Below, piece by piece: positions 1-11,797 of a stretch of DNA of 64,000 nt. The translations under genes were made by a program, and so were the position numbers. This DNA is from Massospora cicadina (Eukaryota > Entomophthoromycota > Entomophthoromycetes > Entomophthorales > Entomophthoraceae), in NCBI GenBank assembly GCA_022478985.1, contig JAKSZP010014456.1, forward strand, positions 248,001 through 312,000, written 5' to 3'. A model generated the notes under the pieces. It had not been told where the DNA came from and searched no databases. It saw nothing but the letters and a program-made list of their open reading frames with translations. Each line of letters opens with the position of its first letter. Within the stretch, counting starts at the first letter, position 1.

Positions 1-719
1 TTGAGTGAAGCCTCAACTTGGGGCTTCCAATTTATTATTTACTTTTGCAAATCTCAATTAACTTTTACTATAATCAATTTTGCAATTGATGCTTTGTTGG
101 GCCAAGGGCTTGAGAATAATATAAGTTTTAAATTAATTGACATTGGTCAAATCCAATTAACATTGCTAAATTCCCCAACTAATGAACTGGGATAAATTAT
201 TATTGAAGTGCTCCACTAGTTGATTATCCGGGATGATAATCCCCATCTCAACTATTATTCTACCACGGAGGGAACAAATCCCTTATTTCAATGTTATCTC
301 AACTTATCTCTAACTTCACCTTATCTCATGAGAACCTTTATCTGCTACCTACTTCCCTTTATCCTCTAGAAAGCTTTAGAATAGTATACCTAATCTGCTC
401 TTAGTTCCCACAGGGCTTGCGCTGATCATTCCTCATATCCATTGTTTTATCCATTATTTTATTAGCGCTATTTAAGATGCAAATGATTTATTCAATAAAA
501 AAACTTTATGCTTCTAGATTTTTAGGTTTTTTGTGAAGTTCATTTTATCTCTCTTGGGACCTCTGAACCTAGTTAGGTCAATTTCCTGATTAAATTAGAT
601 ACTGGAAATCCCTACTGCTTCTGGCTCTCCCCGCTTTTCCCTGGCCAGAAAGACTAACTATCATATTCTCTCTCGGAACCTCTGGCCTCTATCTAGCCAA
701 GTTCTCTCCAATTATCTAC
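1..719. other. AT-rich stretch without recognisable gene
   Basis: I see no protein motif, RNA gene or clear repeat boundary here. The open frame covering the first 195 bases has no family signature and is not supported as a gene. The right end grades into repeat R (about 720-1660), so part of this stretch may belong to a longer version of that repeat. Confidence 0.4.
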
Positions 720-1660
720 TCTCGCCGTTCAACTCCACAAGCTTCAAAGGACCGGCCTTCAGACCTCATCAGTCCCAATGGCATGTTAAACTCTTTCAAT
801 ATGCAATGGGACCTCCCATACCTACCCTAGCCATTGGAGAAACCTTTTGTCCGCTAGATTTGATGCTGTTCTTTCAGGAAAAATTGCCCTGGAGAAAAAA
901 TTTAGTATGAAAATTTGAGATCAATTTGGCTGGGCAGGTTGAGACCAAATCAGCATCATGAGCAGGTTAGAGTGTTGATCCATCACATTGAGAATGATTG
1001 TGTCTCCCATGATTAATGTTGGTCTCCTTATTCCTCAAGCGCCAGCACTTAAGACAACAGTTCCCCACAGGTCCTGTTGTTGTCAATTTTTATCCTTTGT
1101 TTTATGAAAACAAATCTTTGCATGGAATTTCAATTAATATATTTTAACTATCCTTTAGCAGCGTTCTAACCAGGTGTCATGTTTCCTGGTCTTCATAACA
1201 ATGGGTTATAGTGGTTATACTTACTACCTTATTACCCCACATACTTGAATGAGAATATAATTATGTTGGTCACCTGGTAATTTTCCCTATCATGGATGCC
1301 TTGTGGCATCATGATGTGGCCCTGCTCCTTAAGGTGATTCCCCTAAGTAGTATAAGTTTTGCAGCTCTCCAATGTATTCTACCCCTCTTGTTCCCTGGGC
1401 AGATTTAAGCCCCTGGGGTGCCTAAGGAAACAACCACCACTGAATTCTCATCTACTCTTGCAACTGTGTGGTTACTAGTTTAAATACCGAAAACAAATAT
1501 TTTCAATTGTCATCCTTCAGCTGTCCCTCTCCTAATAAAGTACCAAGTTGTGTGGGTGGTTATAGATGCAGTATTCTGGCTCATATTTTGGATGTCCACT
1601 CACCCAGACTATCAGACTGGTCTTAATTTTATTAGCTGGTGCCATGAGAGATTGACTTCT
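720..1660 (+). repeat. Repeat R, copy 1 (unclassified, ~0.94 kb)
   Basis: This segment is collinear with 42420-43350 in the same orientation. Shared blocks include CTTAAGACAACAGT, a block around CCCCTGGGGTGCC, and the end block TCCACTCACCCAGACT. By eye the two copies are roughly 70% identical with small indels. No coding frame is shared. Conserved short palindromes are visible, for example GCC-TT[G/A]T-GGC near 1300. No LTR or TSD could be defined, so it may be a solo LTR, a non-autonomous element or an untranslated part of a larger element. The boundaries are approximate. Confidence 0.6.
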
Positions 1661-1975
1661 AGAAAAATCCAACAACACTCAATTGTCATTTTCTAGATTA
1701 TATGATGAATCTATAGTGAGAATTCCAGAATTAATGCAAGGATGAGTAGAATCCTAATTTATTTTTGAAAGGATGATAGCTCAAAGTTATTGGTGACCTC
1801 TTTGAGGGGATTCACATCTAGGTCTAACCAAAAGTTCATAAAACCCAGCTTGGTATGATTATAGTTTTATTTAAAAATTACAAAGTTTATTGAGGAAGTT
1901 AGAAAAACCCATAATTAAGATAAATTGGGGTCAGGATCTCAATCCATTGATTATGGCGTTAAGCTCAAGATACTC
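1661..1975. other. Spacer between repeat R and LINE A1
   Basis: About 300 bases of AT-rich sequence without a recognisable feature. It ends at the first copy of the LINE A1 target-site duplication. Confidence 0.4.
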
Positions 1976-1990
1976 AATAGAATTAGCTTT
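1976..1990 (+). repeat. TSD of LINE A1, left copy
   Basis: The 15-mer AATAGAATTAGCTTT is repeated exactly at 7265-7279. It brackets the LINE and fixes both ends of the insertion. Confidence 0.9.
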
Positions 1991-2079
1991 GTAACTTTTC
2001 TTTCCAATTACTATCACTTTTAGTAATTTGATTCAATTCAAACAGCATAATTTGATAATCAAAACCAGGCGAGATAAGT

Positions 2080-3502
2080 ATGAAAAATAAGGTAAAGAGC
2101 TGGGTGAACGCGGTAAAGGGCAGTGGACCTGGACCTGCACTGCCCAAAGGTACCAAGCGCACAGGTACAAATGAAAATCTAAGCAAAAATAAAAAAGCCT
2201 GAGGTTGCACATCCTGCGGGTTTCATCAATTTTTTGTGAAATATTGCAGCTAATTGGAAGTATCACAATCGCAACCACTGTCATTAGTGGAACATGGAAT
2301 ATGAGTTTTCCTGGGCGTTGAAACACTGACAATGTGGGAAAAGTTTGGCAAAGCCCAACAAAAAATTTTCCTGCATGCGGTGTACCTAACAACCCATACT
2401 ATCTGCAGAGGTTGAGTAGACCTTGGGTTCAAAACCGCGGAAGAAGTTTATGAAGCAGCAAAGGTCAGAGTGGTACTTGGCCTTCCTGACGGACAGCAAT
2501 TGGTCCCAACCAAACGCACCCATTGGACAGAATCCAAACATATTTTTATCATTTTTAACTATCTTCTGACTATACTGGTGTTCACAGTAGTTGAAAGACA
2601 TCTCCAAGAAGGCTTGGAATCCTATGAAGAAATTAAACAATTTGAAATGCAATGATTCCGGCTGATGCTGACCCTTAGCATGGGGAAGGCGATAGCAATA
2701 ATTTCACCAAACCAGGATGTAGTAGAGGATATTAAAAAAAATCCCCCACATCACATCCTTTACAATTGATGGGAAAAAATCCCAGCTATTCCGTGCAACA
2801 GTGGAAAGCGCACCCCCCATTTGCAACCACTGCCAGGCCTTTGGGCATAAGACTCATGCTTGCCCCATCAAAGAAGGCCTGAGAAAAATGGAATTCTGTG
2901 AGGAGGAAATGGGCAAAGATGACTCAGAGTATGCCAAAATTATGGATACTACACAAGCCTTCAACCGGGGAGAACACAGGCAATATGAATTAATTGACCC
3001 TATTTCCCCAAAAGAATGAAAAATGGCCAAACAAGCTCGCAAGCTGGCCGCAGACAAGGCAAAGGCCTCAGCGGAATCAACCATATCACCGGAGCAGATC
3101 CAGGAAGACATAGAGGAGTTTAAGTTCATGAACCAATCAGATCCCACAGAAAACCATACACCCAATCTGACCAGTTCAAATTTGGCAGAACCTGATTCAG
3201 AAATGAATGCAGAAAAATTGGGGTTCAGTGCACCCCCAGAAAATGCAGAATCTAACCCAATTGTGAAGGAAAATCTACAATGGAATGTGCATGAAATTAA
3301 TGTAGCCAATAAAAATCCACAAGTGCACCATAATAACATATCAAAACCAAGCAAAGCCAAGAGAGGAGCGAAAACTGTGGTGATGAAAGGGGCAAAATAC
3401 ACCCCAACTCCTACTCATTGTTATGCTCTCCTCAGCAGAGGTGCAGTGGAGAGCAATGTGAGTGAGGGAGTAGGGCCAGGAGGCCCTGCTAACTGCTCCT
3501 GA
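2080..3502 (+). pseudogene. LINE A1 ORF1, RNA-binding protein remnant with CCHC knuckle
   Basis: ORF1 proteins of this LINE type bind the element RNA and form the retrotransposition particle. I start it at the ATG at 2080, whose product begins MKNKVKSWVNAVKG, matching the A2 copy. The frame stops after ~40 codons and then runs through several frames. The best preserved part is 2801-3502. It holds a knuckle of spacing CX2CX4HX4C (CNHC...GH...C, about 2820-2865), followed by acidic and then Lys/Ala-rich sequence. It ends at a TGA (3500-3502) that lies in frame with ORF2. At least three frame changes and several stops make it a pseudogene. Confidence 0.82.
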
Positions 3503-3532
3503 GGCGCATCGGGCGTCTCAGTAGAGATAGGG

Positions 3533-6500
3533 ATGCTGAACATAGAGGGACTCAAGGCCTTAACATCCCAGGCCAAGAAGTTGAGTCTCCTACAAAAACC
3601 CACCTGTGGATATCCTGGTGGTGCAGGAAATCCACTGTCCACAGGGAGAGGAGGAGGCATGGGAAAAAATGCTCCTCCCAACAATATCATTTTGGTCACA
3701 ACACTGTGGGGTGATAGTACATTTGAACCAAAACTTTAAATTTATTAACAAAAATTTGTTCCTGGACAGCTGCATACTCGCCGTAACCTTCTCATGGCAC
3801 ACTGAAGTGCACACAATAGCCAGTGTGTATGCACCAAACTGTGCACCTGACCAAAGAGAACTTCTCACAGCTCTAACACAATTAAATCTACTAGCAAACA
3901 CTTTTATCATGGGAGACATGAACTGCTGGATTAATTCAGAAATGGACCAATGGCCATACACAACGGAGATACCACAAGGGCAAGTGGAACTTCAAGTACT
4001 GAAGGCCACCCTGGGACTATATGATCTACTGCCAAAAAGGCAATCCCTGCTACAAAACATGACACACCCACATGTACACAATGGCACACTTTTCTATATG
4101 TTGAGGATAGACCTAATACTTGCACCAATAATCTTACATCACCAAATTCAAAAATTTAAAACTTCAAAAATCAAATTCTCTGACCATCGGCTCGTTTTGG
4201 TGTCTTACAAACTGGCAGAACCAAGTACACAAGCACCCAGATGGTGCAGAATACGCCCAGAAAGTTTAGCCAACTCGGAATTTCAATCCTGGATGGAGGA
4301 AATATCCTCAGCCTGGGATTTTCAAATACCCTTTTGCTCGGACCCACTACCTACCTGAGAAAACTTCAAAGAATCAAAAACCCAACAAATTAAACATACA
4401 TTGTCTATAAGACACAGGGCAGTTTCAGCCATTATCAAACACGCATTGGCTGAAATTGACCATCTAGAAAACAATGTACCAAGAATGGGATACAGCAACA
4501 GATGGGGTTGCAAATGGGCAAAAGTTTCTGCTCAGCTAAATCCCTGATCTGCAAACTCTAACACCAAGTTGGAGTCCAATATAAAGGCAAAAACATATGA
4601 GATGGAGAAACTTGCTCAAGCTACTTTTTCCACTAATTCCATGCCAGGAAAATATACAATAGCTTGTACACAGGTCTGTCAACTAGACAGATCCATAGTA
4701 GAAACACCCAAAGAAGTCGCGACCAAAGTGCACAGGTTTTACAAAAAATTGTATAAATCTGAGCCAGTTGGGACAGAAAAAATTGAAAAATTCCTTAGAA
4801 GTGCACAGATTGACACTGCTGTTCGAAATAAAAATTTAATTAACCTAATATTGCGCGAGGAATTATGGGAAGTAGTATGCGGTGCACCAAGAGGGAAATG
4901 CCCTGGACCTGATGGGATTCCCTATGAATTTTATATAAAATATTTTACTAACATCTCTAACATTCTTCTAGCTTCAATGAACAAGTGTATTATGTAAACA
5001 TGCCTCGTACCTGGAGGCAAAGAAGCCTACAAGGTCACTTTATTCAAGTTAGGAGACAGACTAGACTTATCCAACTGGCGCTCAATCTCCCTAACCAACA
5101 CAGATACCAAGATATTCACAAAAATAATGGCCAAACTACTAGGAGAAATTACAACTGACGCGATATCCCCATCACAGTATGGATTTGTCCCAAGAAGATC
5201 CATCTGTGATAACATCCACACAGTTGCAAATGTCTGCCAGTCCAAAATCTCTGGAGCACTTGTCTTTTTAGACCATCAAAAGGCATATGACAGGGTGAAC
5301 TGGACCTATCTTAGAGCCTGCCTTCAAAAGTTCAAGCTTCCAAATAGATTAATAAACTGGGTAATGTTGTTTAAAGATTTAGCTACCATGGCTGTGTGGG
5401 GAGCAGGTTTTTTAACCAACCCAGTCATCCCACATAGAGAACTCAAACAAGGAGACCCCTTAAGCCCTCTACTCTACAACTTTAGCCTAGACCCCCTAAT
5501 CCAAAATAAAAACACTCTGCTCAAAGGAATCAATGTCAAGGGCCAACCACCAGTCAAAATGATGACCTTCGCTGATGATTGTGTGGTGGGCATATCCAAC
5601 AATCAAGACGCTTGCAGAATTGAGGAGATTATTCAAGATTACTCAGCCATAAGTAACGCATCACTTAACACTTAGAAAAAGGAAATTATACTCCTGGGAA
5701 AATATCAGACCCAGTGGATGCCATCTACACAGGGCCAACAAGCTAGTACAACATCAAGACTCCTTACCAGACATAGGAGGCGAAAATTAGCAATGACCTC
5801 ACTGAAACTTCCATTCATCACCAAGCCAACAGCTGGCCCTGTTCGTCACTTGGGAGTATGGTTGGAAGCAGGAGGCTACGCTAAGCCCTGATGGAAAGTC
5901 AATTATTAGACAAAATAATAAAATGCATTGCCTCCTTACATGGACACCAAACAGGTCTAACAGGAAGGGTCACAGTAGCCAACTCGATGATTCTATCAAT
6001 CATATGGTTCACGGCCCATGCAATTGCTTTCTCACCATCTTTCTTCAACACAGTCCACGCCCTATTACAAGGATGGCTATGGTCCAACCACAACCCCCCT
6101 GTACGCCTTGAAACCCTATTTGGCTCTAGAAGGAATGGAGGCATGGGGCTTACTAATTACGTAGAGCAAGCAACCCATATACTGGGATCCTGGATAGCTC
6201 AGGTGACTATCCCAGATCTTCCATATACACACTGGTCCAGAACAGCAAGATATATCTTTACACGAGCACTACAATTAAGAAACCCAGATCACTTGAACAC
6301 ATTAATCAAATATATGGCATCCCATCCCACAGCTGCAGGACCACATGGCACTCCTGTACACTTCAATGAATATTCCTAGCCATGAGAAGAGTGACATGGC
6401 GGATTCACATAAATGATCAAACCAGTCACCGAGGACGCCCAAGGATAACTCACAGACAGGAGATCAATGATAAAATAGTCACAGACAATATAATAAGCAA

Positions 6501-7107
6501 AAGCCCAAATACCATAGCCAGGATAGATTACCTGGACCATATGGACATACCCTACAACCTGGAGACCCAAAGAAGAGTATGGAGATACACACATCACCCT
6601 CTACTCCAACCCAGGATAATAGCATATGTATGGAGGTGTATGAGGAGAGTATACTGAACAGCTGAACGGCCAAATGCCAAACATACCTTATGTGCAATAT
6701 GTGGTCAGTATAGAAGCCTAGCCCACCGTTTAGAACAATGCCCAACATCAGTGGCTGTATGAAAAGAGACCATGCGCCTTTTCCGCCAAGAAAGTGGACA
6801 ACCATTCAGCCTAGCAAGGAACATGTTCGCTATAAACATGGACTCTTTTATCCACCCATCTCTCAGGGCGCTAATAGTAGCAATAGCACTATGGACGATA
6901 CATACAATGGTACTGGAATCGTTCACAGGAGCAGCGCCAACAATCCAAGCAGCCATTCATCGCTTCCACAGCCATATATTGGAACATTTCCAAGCATGGC
7001 TGTTTGGAAATATGACCCCCCATAACAGAAGGACAATCAACACATGGTTACCCATATTGTTCCTAAAAGTTGATCCTTTTCTTCACACATGCTGCATCCA
7101 AGAATAA
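3533..7107 (+). pseudogene. LINE A1 ORF2, endonuclease-reverse transcriptase remnant
   Basis: ORF2 supplies the nicking endonuclease and reverse transcriptase for target-primed insertion. The ATG at 3533 lies exactly 30 nt after the ORF1 stop, in frame with it. Endonuclease motifs are visible as VVQEIHC (~3617), MGDMNCW (~3910) and FSDHRLV (~4180). RT motifs are GKCPGPDGIPYEFY (~4890), QYGFVPRRS (~5178), QKAYDRVNW (~5280), LKQGDPLSPLLYNF (~5440) and FADDCV (~5570). The C-terminal finger CX2CX7HX4C (CAIC...H...C) is at about 6690-6745. Frameshifts and stops interrupt the frame at about 3590, 4360, 4995, 5670, 5890, 6380 and 6657. Confidence 0.88.
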
Positions 7108-7264
7108 GCCAGAATAAATCCCCTTCCCTACTGTCCTAATCTTGGTGATCCTGGAGACAACAAGAGGGGTCTTGAACCCTCTGGGGTGTCTTTAATTGTT
7201 GAATTTCATTAGTTTTCCCACTATAAAGGAAGTGCTTGTCCCCTGGTTGACCTTCCCCAAATAT

Positions 7265-7279
7265 AATAGAATTAGCTTT
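7265..7279 (+). repeat. TSD of LINE A1, right copy
   Basis: Exact copy of the 15-mer at 1976-1990. Confidence 0.9.
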
Positions 7280-8690
7280 CCAATCTTAGCCATACTATAT
7301 CCAGAATATGTCTGAACTTAGATCTGTGATTACAATTCTATACTACCAAACTTAGTGTCTATAAATTTTGTGTGAAGATTGAAGGTGTATATATAAAAAG
7401 TATAATGTCCATTTTCATTTCTACATATCTTAGTTACTTTGTATGCTGAAGTTGCATAATTAAGGAACCATTTTCAGATGCCTTCATCCCAACATGGGAA
7501 TTCTTAGACCCTTGTCTGTTGTTGTTCCAAACTGTATTGTAAATCAGGTAGGATGTCTAACTTAGAAAAATTTGGACTTTACAACCTCTTTCTTGTTTTT
7601 GCAGTTCACACCATAAGTTATGTTATTAGTCATGACAAAGATGTCCTCCTCTGATCCCTTATATTGTGATTAATACCTTCCAAGCAATCTAATTGCATAC
7701 ATAATCAATTATCACTGCATTTAAATTGTCCCCATTCAAAGCTTTATATGTATATTAACATGGTGCCCCTGTATTGCTTACAAAATAAATCATCAGTAAT
7801 AGTATTGATGATCTAAGAAATATTTAAAAGGTTGGCTCAAAAAATCTTTAAAATGAAATCAGAAGCCAATACCAAACTTGCAAAGATGTTACAAATGAAG
7901 AACATTTAAAAAGTGTAACTAGACAGATTTTATACAAATTTAAAGCCATCGCCTAGTTTTATAGTATCATAACTTTATTACCTCACGTGATGGAAATCTG
8001 GACTCTACCTGTAAAAGTCTTTATGTCATCACCTATAATAGCACTAATAAATATTTAACTAAGGCCCTATCCTTAGGGATCATTATTATTAGAGCGCACA
8101 GTCAATTTCAGCCATTACTTATCAACTAACAATATTTTTTAGTACTAGATGGAACTAACAATATTAAGGGAGTAATGTCATTTATTTTGATATTTGCCCT
8201 AATGAAAAGCTTACAGCAAATATGAACGTTTCATATGAATCTCCTCTTTGGTTCACCTTAGTGTATACTGTCAAAACCTCTAAGGAATTATCAGATTTTA
8301 TCTATATTGTCTTATATTATTACTTTTGCTAAGTTAGCTGCTCAATGTTGAGGCCAGGTACCTTCAAGCCAGGTGAAACCTTTTTAAGGTTGAGTAAAAA
8401 CTTTTGATAGTAATCTGATCTGATACTTTTAAATAGAAACACTCTGATAAATCATCATGTCAATTTATACAATTTAGGATTATACATTAGACTAATTGTC
8501 AGTTGCCACCTAATAGTAGCCAAATACATTCTTTCACTGTTCTCACCATGTAATACTTCTATTCTGACCAAATTGAGGTAACTTAAAATATAAGTAGTGC
8601 ACATTCCTTCATTTTTATATTATCCTTTTCAAAAAAAGAGTTTCCTATTGTTAGGATTAAAAATATAAAAATATTTTTTTCCTTATAAAA
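7280..8690. other. AT-rich region without gene
   Basis: No long frame, RNA gene or coding motif is visible. It contains one micro-retroinsertion at 8137-8152, listed separately. It may be old decayed intergenic DNA. Confidence 0.5.
8124..8165 (-). mobile_element. Micro-retroinsertion 1 (16 bp) with 13-bp TSD
   Basis: The 13-mer AACTAACAATATT occurs at 8124-8136 and again at 8153-8165. It brackets only 16 bases, TTTTAGTACTAGATGG. Read on the minus strand the insert is CCATCTAGTACTAAAA, a 3' tail ending in A. The same tail occurs at 12913, 34736 and 42216, each time between direct repeats. Confidence 0.85.
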
Positions 8691-8698
8691 ATATTCCT
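8691..8698 (+). repeat. Probable TSD of half-LINE H1, left copy
   Basis: ATATTCCT occurs here and at 11790-11797, just outside the two ends of H1 as judged from alignment with H2. It is short and lies in AT-rich DNA, so support is moderate. Confidence 0.5.
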
Positions 8699-8774
8699 TT
8701 CTCAGTTTTCTTTCCACTTGATTACACATTTGAGCAAATTTAGAATTACAGAAGAACTAAACAACTCTGAAAAA

Positions 8775-9541
8775 CTGACTGTTAGACATTTGCCCTCACA
8801 GCTGAAGAATATGAATGTTTTAGGTCAAATTCAGCCAAAAAGGGAAATGTTGACCATTTGCGATTTTATGACGTTACTAAGAGGTATTTTGATGATAATA
8901 AACATGATGATATTGAGGATATCAGCCAAAAGACCCTGGACAATTCTTGGTGGAACCTTTTTAATTGGGGTAACACCAGTTTGAAACTTGCAAGGGCACT
9001 CAATGTAAAATTGAACGTCAGTTTACTCTGACCATGTGATGGACCATGGGGCAACCATTGGAAGGTACGCCCCCAACCACCAGCAGGTCCTTCAAAGCAC
9101 CTACGAGGGGACCACCCCCTTTTATAGGTGTGGTAGAGGTCCCCCAACGTGAAAGCTTTTTATCAAGTGGCGATTGGTTGAAATTCATTAAAACCTTACT
9201 GCATGGGTACATTCTTCCCAAAACCCCAACTATCATTTTGCCAACAATTAACTCACATTTCCCACAATCTGACAGGCGAGTATACCATATTTCATAATTT
9301 GTAATGCGTCAAAGCTATTCTGAAACTATCCTCAAATTACCCCTAACCCTTGAAACAGTATAAATTCAGATCAGAGGGATATTGAGGTGTCATTTTTTCC
9401 TATATTTCTCTTTTCTACTAATAAAACACTTAAAAACTTAATTTTTAGTAGTGCTTATTTATTCAAAATTTAATTAAAAGCTTTGTGGGATCTAGAGGCG
9501 TAAGCACCATCAAGCATAACCAGGCTGGATCCTACACTGAC
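8775..9541 (+). mobile_element. Solo LTR of a Ty3-2-like element with 5-bp TSD
   Basis: CTGAC at 8775-8779 and 9537-9541 flanks a 757-bp unit (8780-9536) that begins TGTTAGACATTTGCCC and ends GGATCCTACA. It aligns along its length with the Ty3-2 LTRs (57915-58711). Shared landmarks are the start TGTTRGACATTT, a block like AAAAGACC[C/T]TGG, the block GATTGG...ATTCAT near 9170-9190, and the end GGATCC-ACA. It lacks the three clean 75-bp tandem units of Ty3-2. LTR-LTR recombination normally produces such solos. It lies inside half-LINE H1, near its 5' end. Confidence 0.85.
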
Positions 9542-9799
9542 AAACAGCAAACCACCAATGTCCTCAGCCTGACCGCCCACTGCTCCAAAATGGGGCAGCA
9601 GTGAAACCCCCTAGTGTCTTCCACCCAATGGGAAATGCTTTCAAACCAGATTGACCAGTCCCTCCAATTCCTCAGGCCAATACGTTCCCCAAGGATCTCG
9701 CCCTCCACCTTGCATGTTCCCAAATAATGCCTCATAGCCCCATTGTGCTCCCCTGAAGCAAGATGCGTACAGCCTCTGGGTTGAATATGGCAACTTGTT

Positions 9800-9942
9800 C
9801 CCCTACAATGATAAACAAATAATCAAATTAGCCAGGAGCTTATGCAGCCTGCAGGCTTTATCAACTTCTACCCCTACAATGATAAACAAATAATCAAAAT
9901 AGCCCAGGAGCTTATGCATCCTGCAGGCTCTATCAACTTCTA
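9800..9942 (+). repeat. Tandem duplication of ~72 bp inside H1 ORF1-like region
   Basis: A unit starting CCCCTACAATGATAAAC occurs at 9800-9870 (71 bp) and again at 9871-9942 (72 bp), followed by a third CCCCTACA. The encoded segment (PYNDKQIIK...GSINFYPY type) corresponds to a single segment in H2 near 45570-45650, so the duplication is private to H1. Confidence 0.8.
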
Positions 9943-10800
9943 CCCCTACAAGGGGACTTTGACCTCAGCTTCACTTGTGAAGCTGATGCTGCAATAGAAT
10001 CCACCATTCCCCTGGTGTTCCAGGAAACCTCCATCCCAACCACTCATACCCGGTTGCCAATGTCACCACTCTTGTGGTTCAATTTTCAGGCCTCCCAACC
10101 CACCTCCAACCTGAAACTCTATACAACAATGTATATGCTGGGTTGTCAGTATATGGCTCTGATCCTATTTTACAATATGGTTCCTAATGGAGCCAACCAA
10201 CTAGCAGGCCCTCACACCTTTGCAACCATATGTCCAATATCAAATGAAATTGCCTTTTCAATTCCCCCTCACACCATTGTCCCCTCTGCCCCTGACCACC
10301 CTTTCTGGTCCAGAGTAGATAATGGGCATACGATCTGCCTCATTTGTTTTGACCTGGACCACTCAAAGCAGTACTGCCCCACCATAGCCCAAGATGGAGA
10401 CCACATGCTTGACTCCCCCATGATGCTCCCATAGCTGACATCAAAACCTTCTTCAAATGGGGCACAATACTCCCCCACTCCACCCAAAATGGTAGATGCA
10501 ACTGCCATGGATGCAACCAATAAGGAACTGACATGCTAAACAACCACTCCTACTCCAACTAATGAGGAGCCAGCATGGACCCCAGTAAATCCAAAAAGAC
10601 CTACCAGCCACCTAATCCAGCCCACCCATATGCCAATCAACTTATTGTCTTCAACCAAAATCCCTGGGATTATTTGGAGGAAATTGATGATTTGGGAAAT
10701 CCCATCCCTGACTCAGTTGAGGCCCCAGGCCTCAAAATGTACCTAAATGCAGAATATGCAGCTCAATTCCCAATTCTCTGCTATGCTCTATGCTCAGATG
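9943..10800 (+). pseudogene. H1 ORF1-like protein with zinc knuckle (broken)
   Basis: The frames 10015-10434 and 10575-10814 hold the recognisable parts. A block starting NFQASQPTSNLKLY aligns with the LINE ORF1 segment SFDSLPTNLPHKVIEKEL. A knuckle CLICFDLDHSKQYC, spacing CX2CX4HX4C, lies at 10336-10377, where LINE ORF1 has CNHC..GH...C. Downstream sequence is Pro-rich and then acidic (EEEDEPPNPDSPP type, ~11230-11270), a feature shared with H2. No AP endonuclease or RT follows; the 3' tail comes about 1 kb later. Stops separate the pieces. Confidence 0.7.
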
Positions 10801-11366
10801 TGGATAAATTCTGAAGTGATCACCAACTCACCAAAGAGGCTGTTGCCTCCCCTGATTGTTGCTTCTTCCAAAAGGCTGTAGCAAAATCAGTTGCAGTTAT
10901 GGCTATAGGGGTACCCACACCTATCCTTCCCCCCATTCAACAAATTTATAGAAAAGAATTCCTCAAATCCAACAAGTTGCCCACAAGGCAGTGCAAGAAG
11001 TTGTGATGGTCATAATATTTGGCCCCTAGACTGCATTACCAGCAACAACATTACCACCTTTACCACACTACCCAAAGTTCATTTTAAGGCTGAAAAAGCC
11101 CTTTATGAATATATCATAACCCTCCTCATAGCTAAATTCAAGCTTCCCGAGCCACTTTGCTACCTTAACCCCAATTTTGAGAATGCACCTATGCCATGCT
11201 CTCAGCACTCTGCTGTACACTGTCTAACACAGAGGAGGAAGATGAACCTCCCAATCCTGACTCACCTCCCACCATGGATGAATAGCAGTTTACCACATCT
11301 GACCTGGGTGGTTAATTTTAGTTTTTTTATTTTTTCAATTCAGTTTGAGTAATCTGTTCATCTTTT

Positions 11367-11386
11367 TCTGTTTGATTTAAATTCTA
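11367..11386 (+). repeat. TSD of tRNA-SINE, left copy
   Basis: TCTGTTTGATTTAAATTCTA here matches TCTGTTTGTTTAAATTCTA at 11702-11720, differing by one indel. Confidence 0.85.
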
Positions 11387-11701
11387 AATTTATTTGAGGT
11401 GGGCCAACCTTGGGACAAATATACTGCATTAATAGGAGGTATAGGAAGTAGGGAGAAAAGGTATAGGAGTGGAGGACAAAACCCAAGTACTGGAGGTAAA
11501 ACCTTCCTGTACATGTTCTGATAGGATAGGATTATATGATCTAACTTCACTAATTTGCTTGACCAGAATGAGGCATGGTGTGCAAATCCACATGTATTAA
11601 TATCCTCTTGGCGCAGAAATTCAATTTCTGCCATGATAGGATTGGAACCCACAACATGAGGGGCAATAGTGGGATGCCCATCCCAACTATGCCACACCCC
11701 C
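11387..11701 (-). mobile_element. tRNA-derived SINE, full length (315 bp)
   Basis: On the minus strand the element opens with a tRNA-like head. The A box is TGGCATAGTTGGGATGGGC (11676-11694) and the B box GGTTCCAATCC (11639-11649), about 40 nt apart as in a Pol III promoter. A body of ~200 bp follows, ending in a tail that begins TTGTCCCAAGGTTGGCCC and finishes AATAAATT. The tail resembles the LINE A1 tail GTCCCCTGGTTGACC. A ~19-bp TSD surrounds it. It is inserted in the 3' UTR of half-LINE H1. Confidence 0.88.
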
Positions 11702-11797
11702 TCTGTTTGTTTAAATTCTAGCACAGTACTTTTGCTCCTTGGAGCTTGGTTATACATCCCCTGGTCAGCTTGCCTTGGTTAAATAAAAGATATTCCT

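Larger units (their letters stand above)
1991..7264 (+). mobile_element. LINE A1, full-length L1/Tx1-like non-LTR retrotransposon (decayed)
   Basis: This is a 5.27 kb non-LTR retrotransposon flanked by an exact 15-bp TSD. In order it has a short 5' UTR starting GTAAC, ORF1 with a CCHC zinc knuckle, ORF2 with an AP-like endonuclease, RT and a C-terminal CX2CX7HX4C finger, then a ~150-bp 3' UTR. The 5' UTR contains TTGATTCAATTCAAACAG, shared with the other LINEs in this window. The tail reads GTCCCCTGGTTGACC and then an AT-rich end. Both ORFs carry stops and frameshifts, so the copy is not autonomous now. Closest relative here is LINE A2 (53174-56038). Confidence 0.92.
8705..11789 (+). mobile_element. 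Half-LINE H1, ORF1-only non-LTR element (interrupted)
   Basis: H1 starts with TTCTTTCCACTTG, the same start as H2 at 45266. It encodes an ORF1-like protein with a zinc knuckle and ends in a LINE-like tail (CATCCCCTGGTCAGC, then TTAAATAAAAG). Removing the solo LTR (8780-9536) and the SINE (11387-11701) with their duplications leaves about 2.0 kb, close to the ~1.9 kb of H2. No endonuclease or RT motif is present. It looks like a non-autonomous relative of the LINEs that keeps only ORF1, comparable in layout to mammalian half-L1 (HAL1) elements. Confidence 0.78.

Noticed and set aside
2854..3402. 182-codon minus-strand frame
   Set aside because: Antisense shadow of LINE A1 ORF1. The same holds for the 152- and 189-codon minus frames at 56154-56612 and 62895-63464.
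9018..9297. Overlapping frames at 9018-9236 and 9046-9297
   Set aside because: Both lie inside the solo LTR and have no counterpart in the Ty3-2 LTRs.
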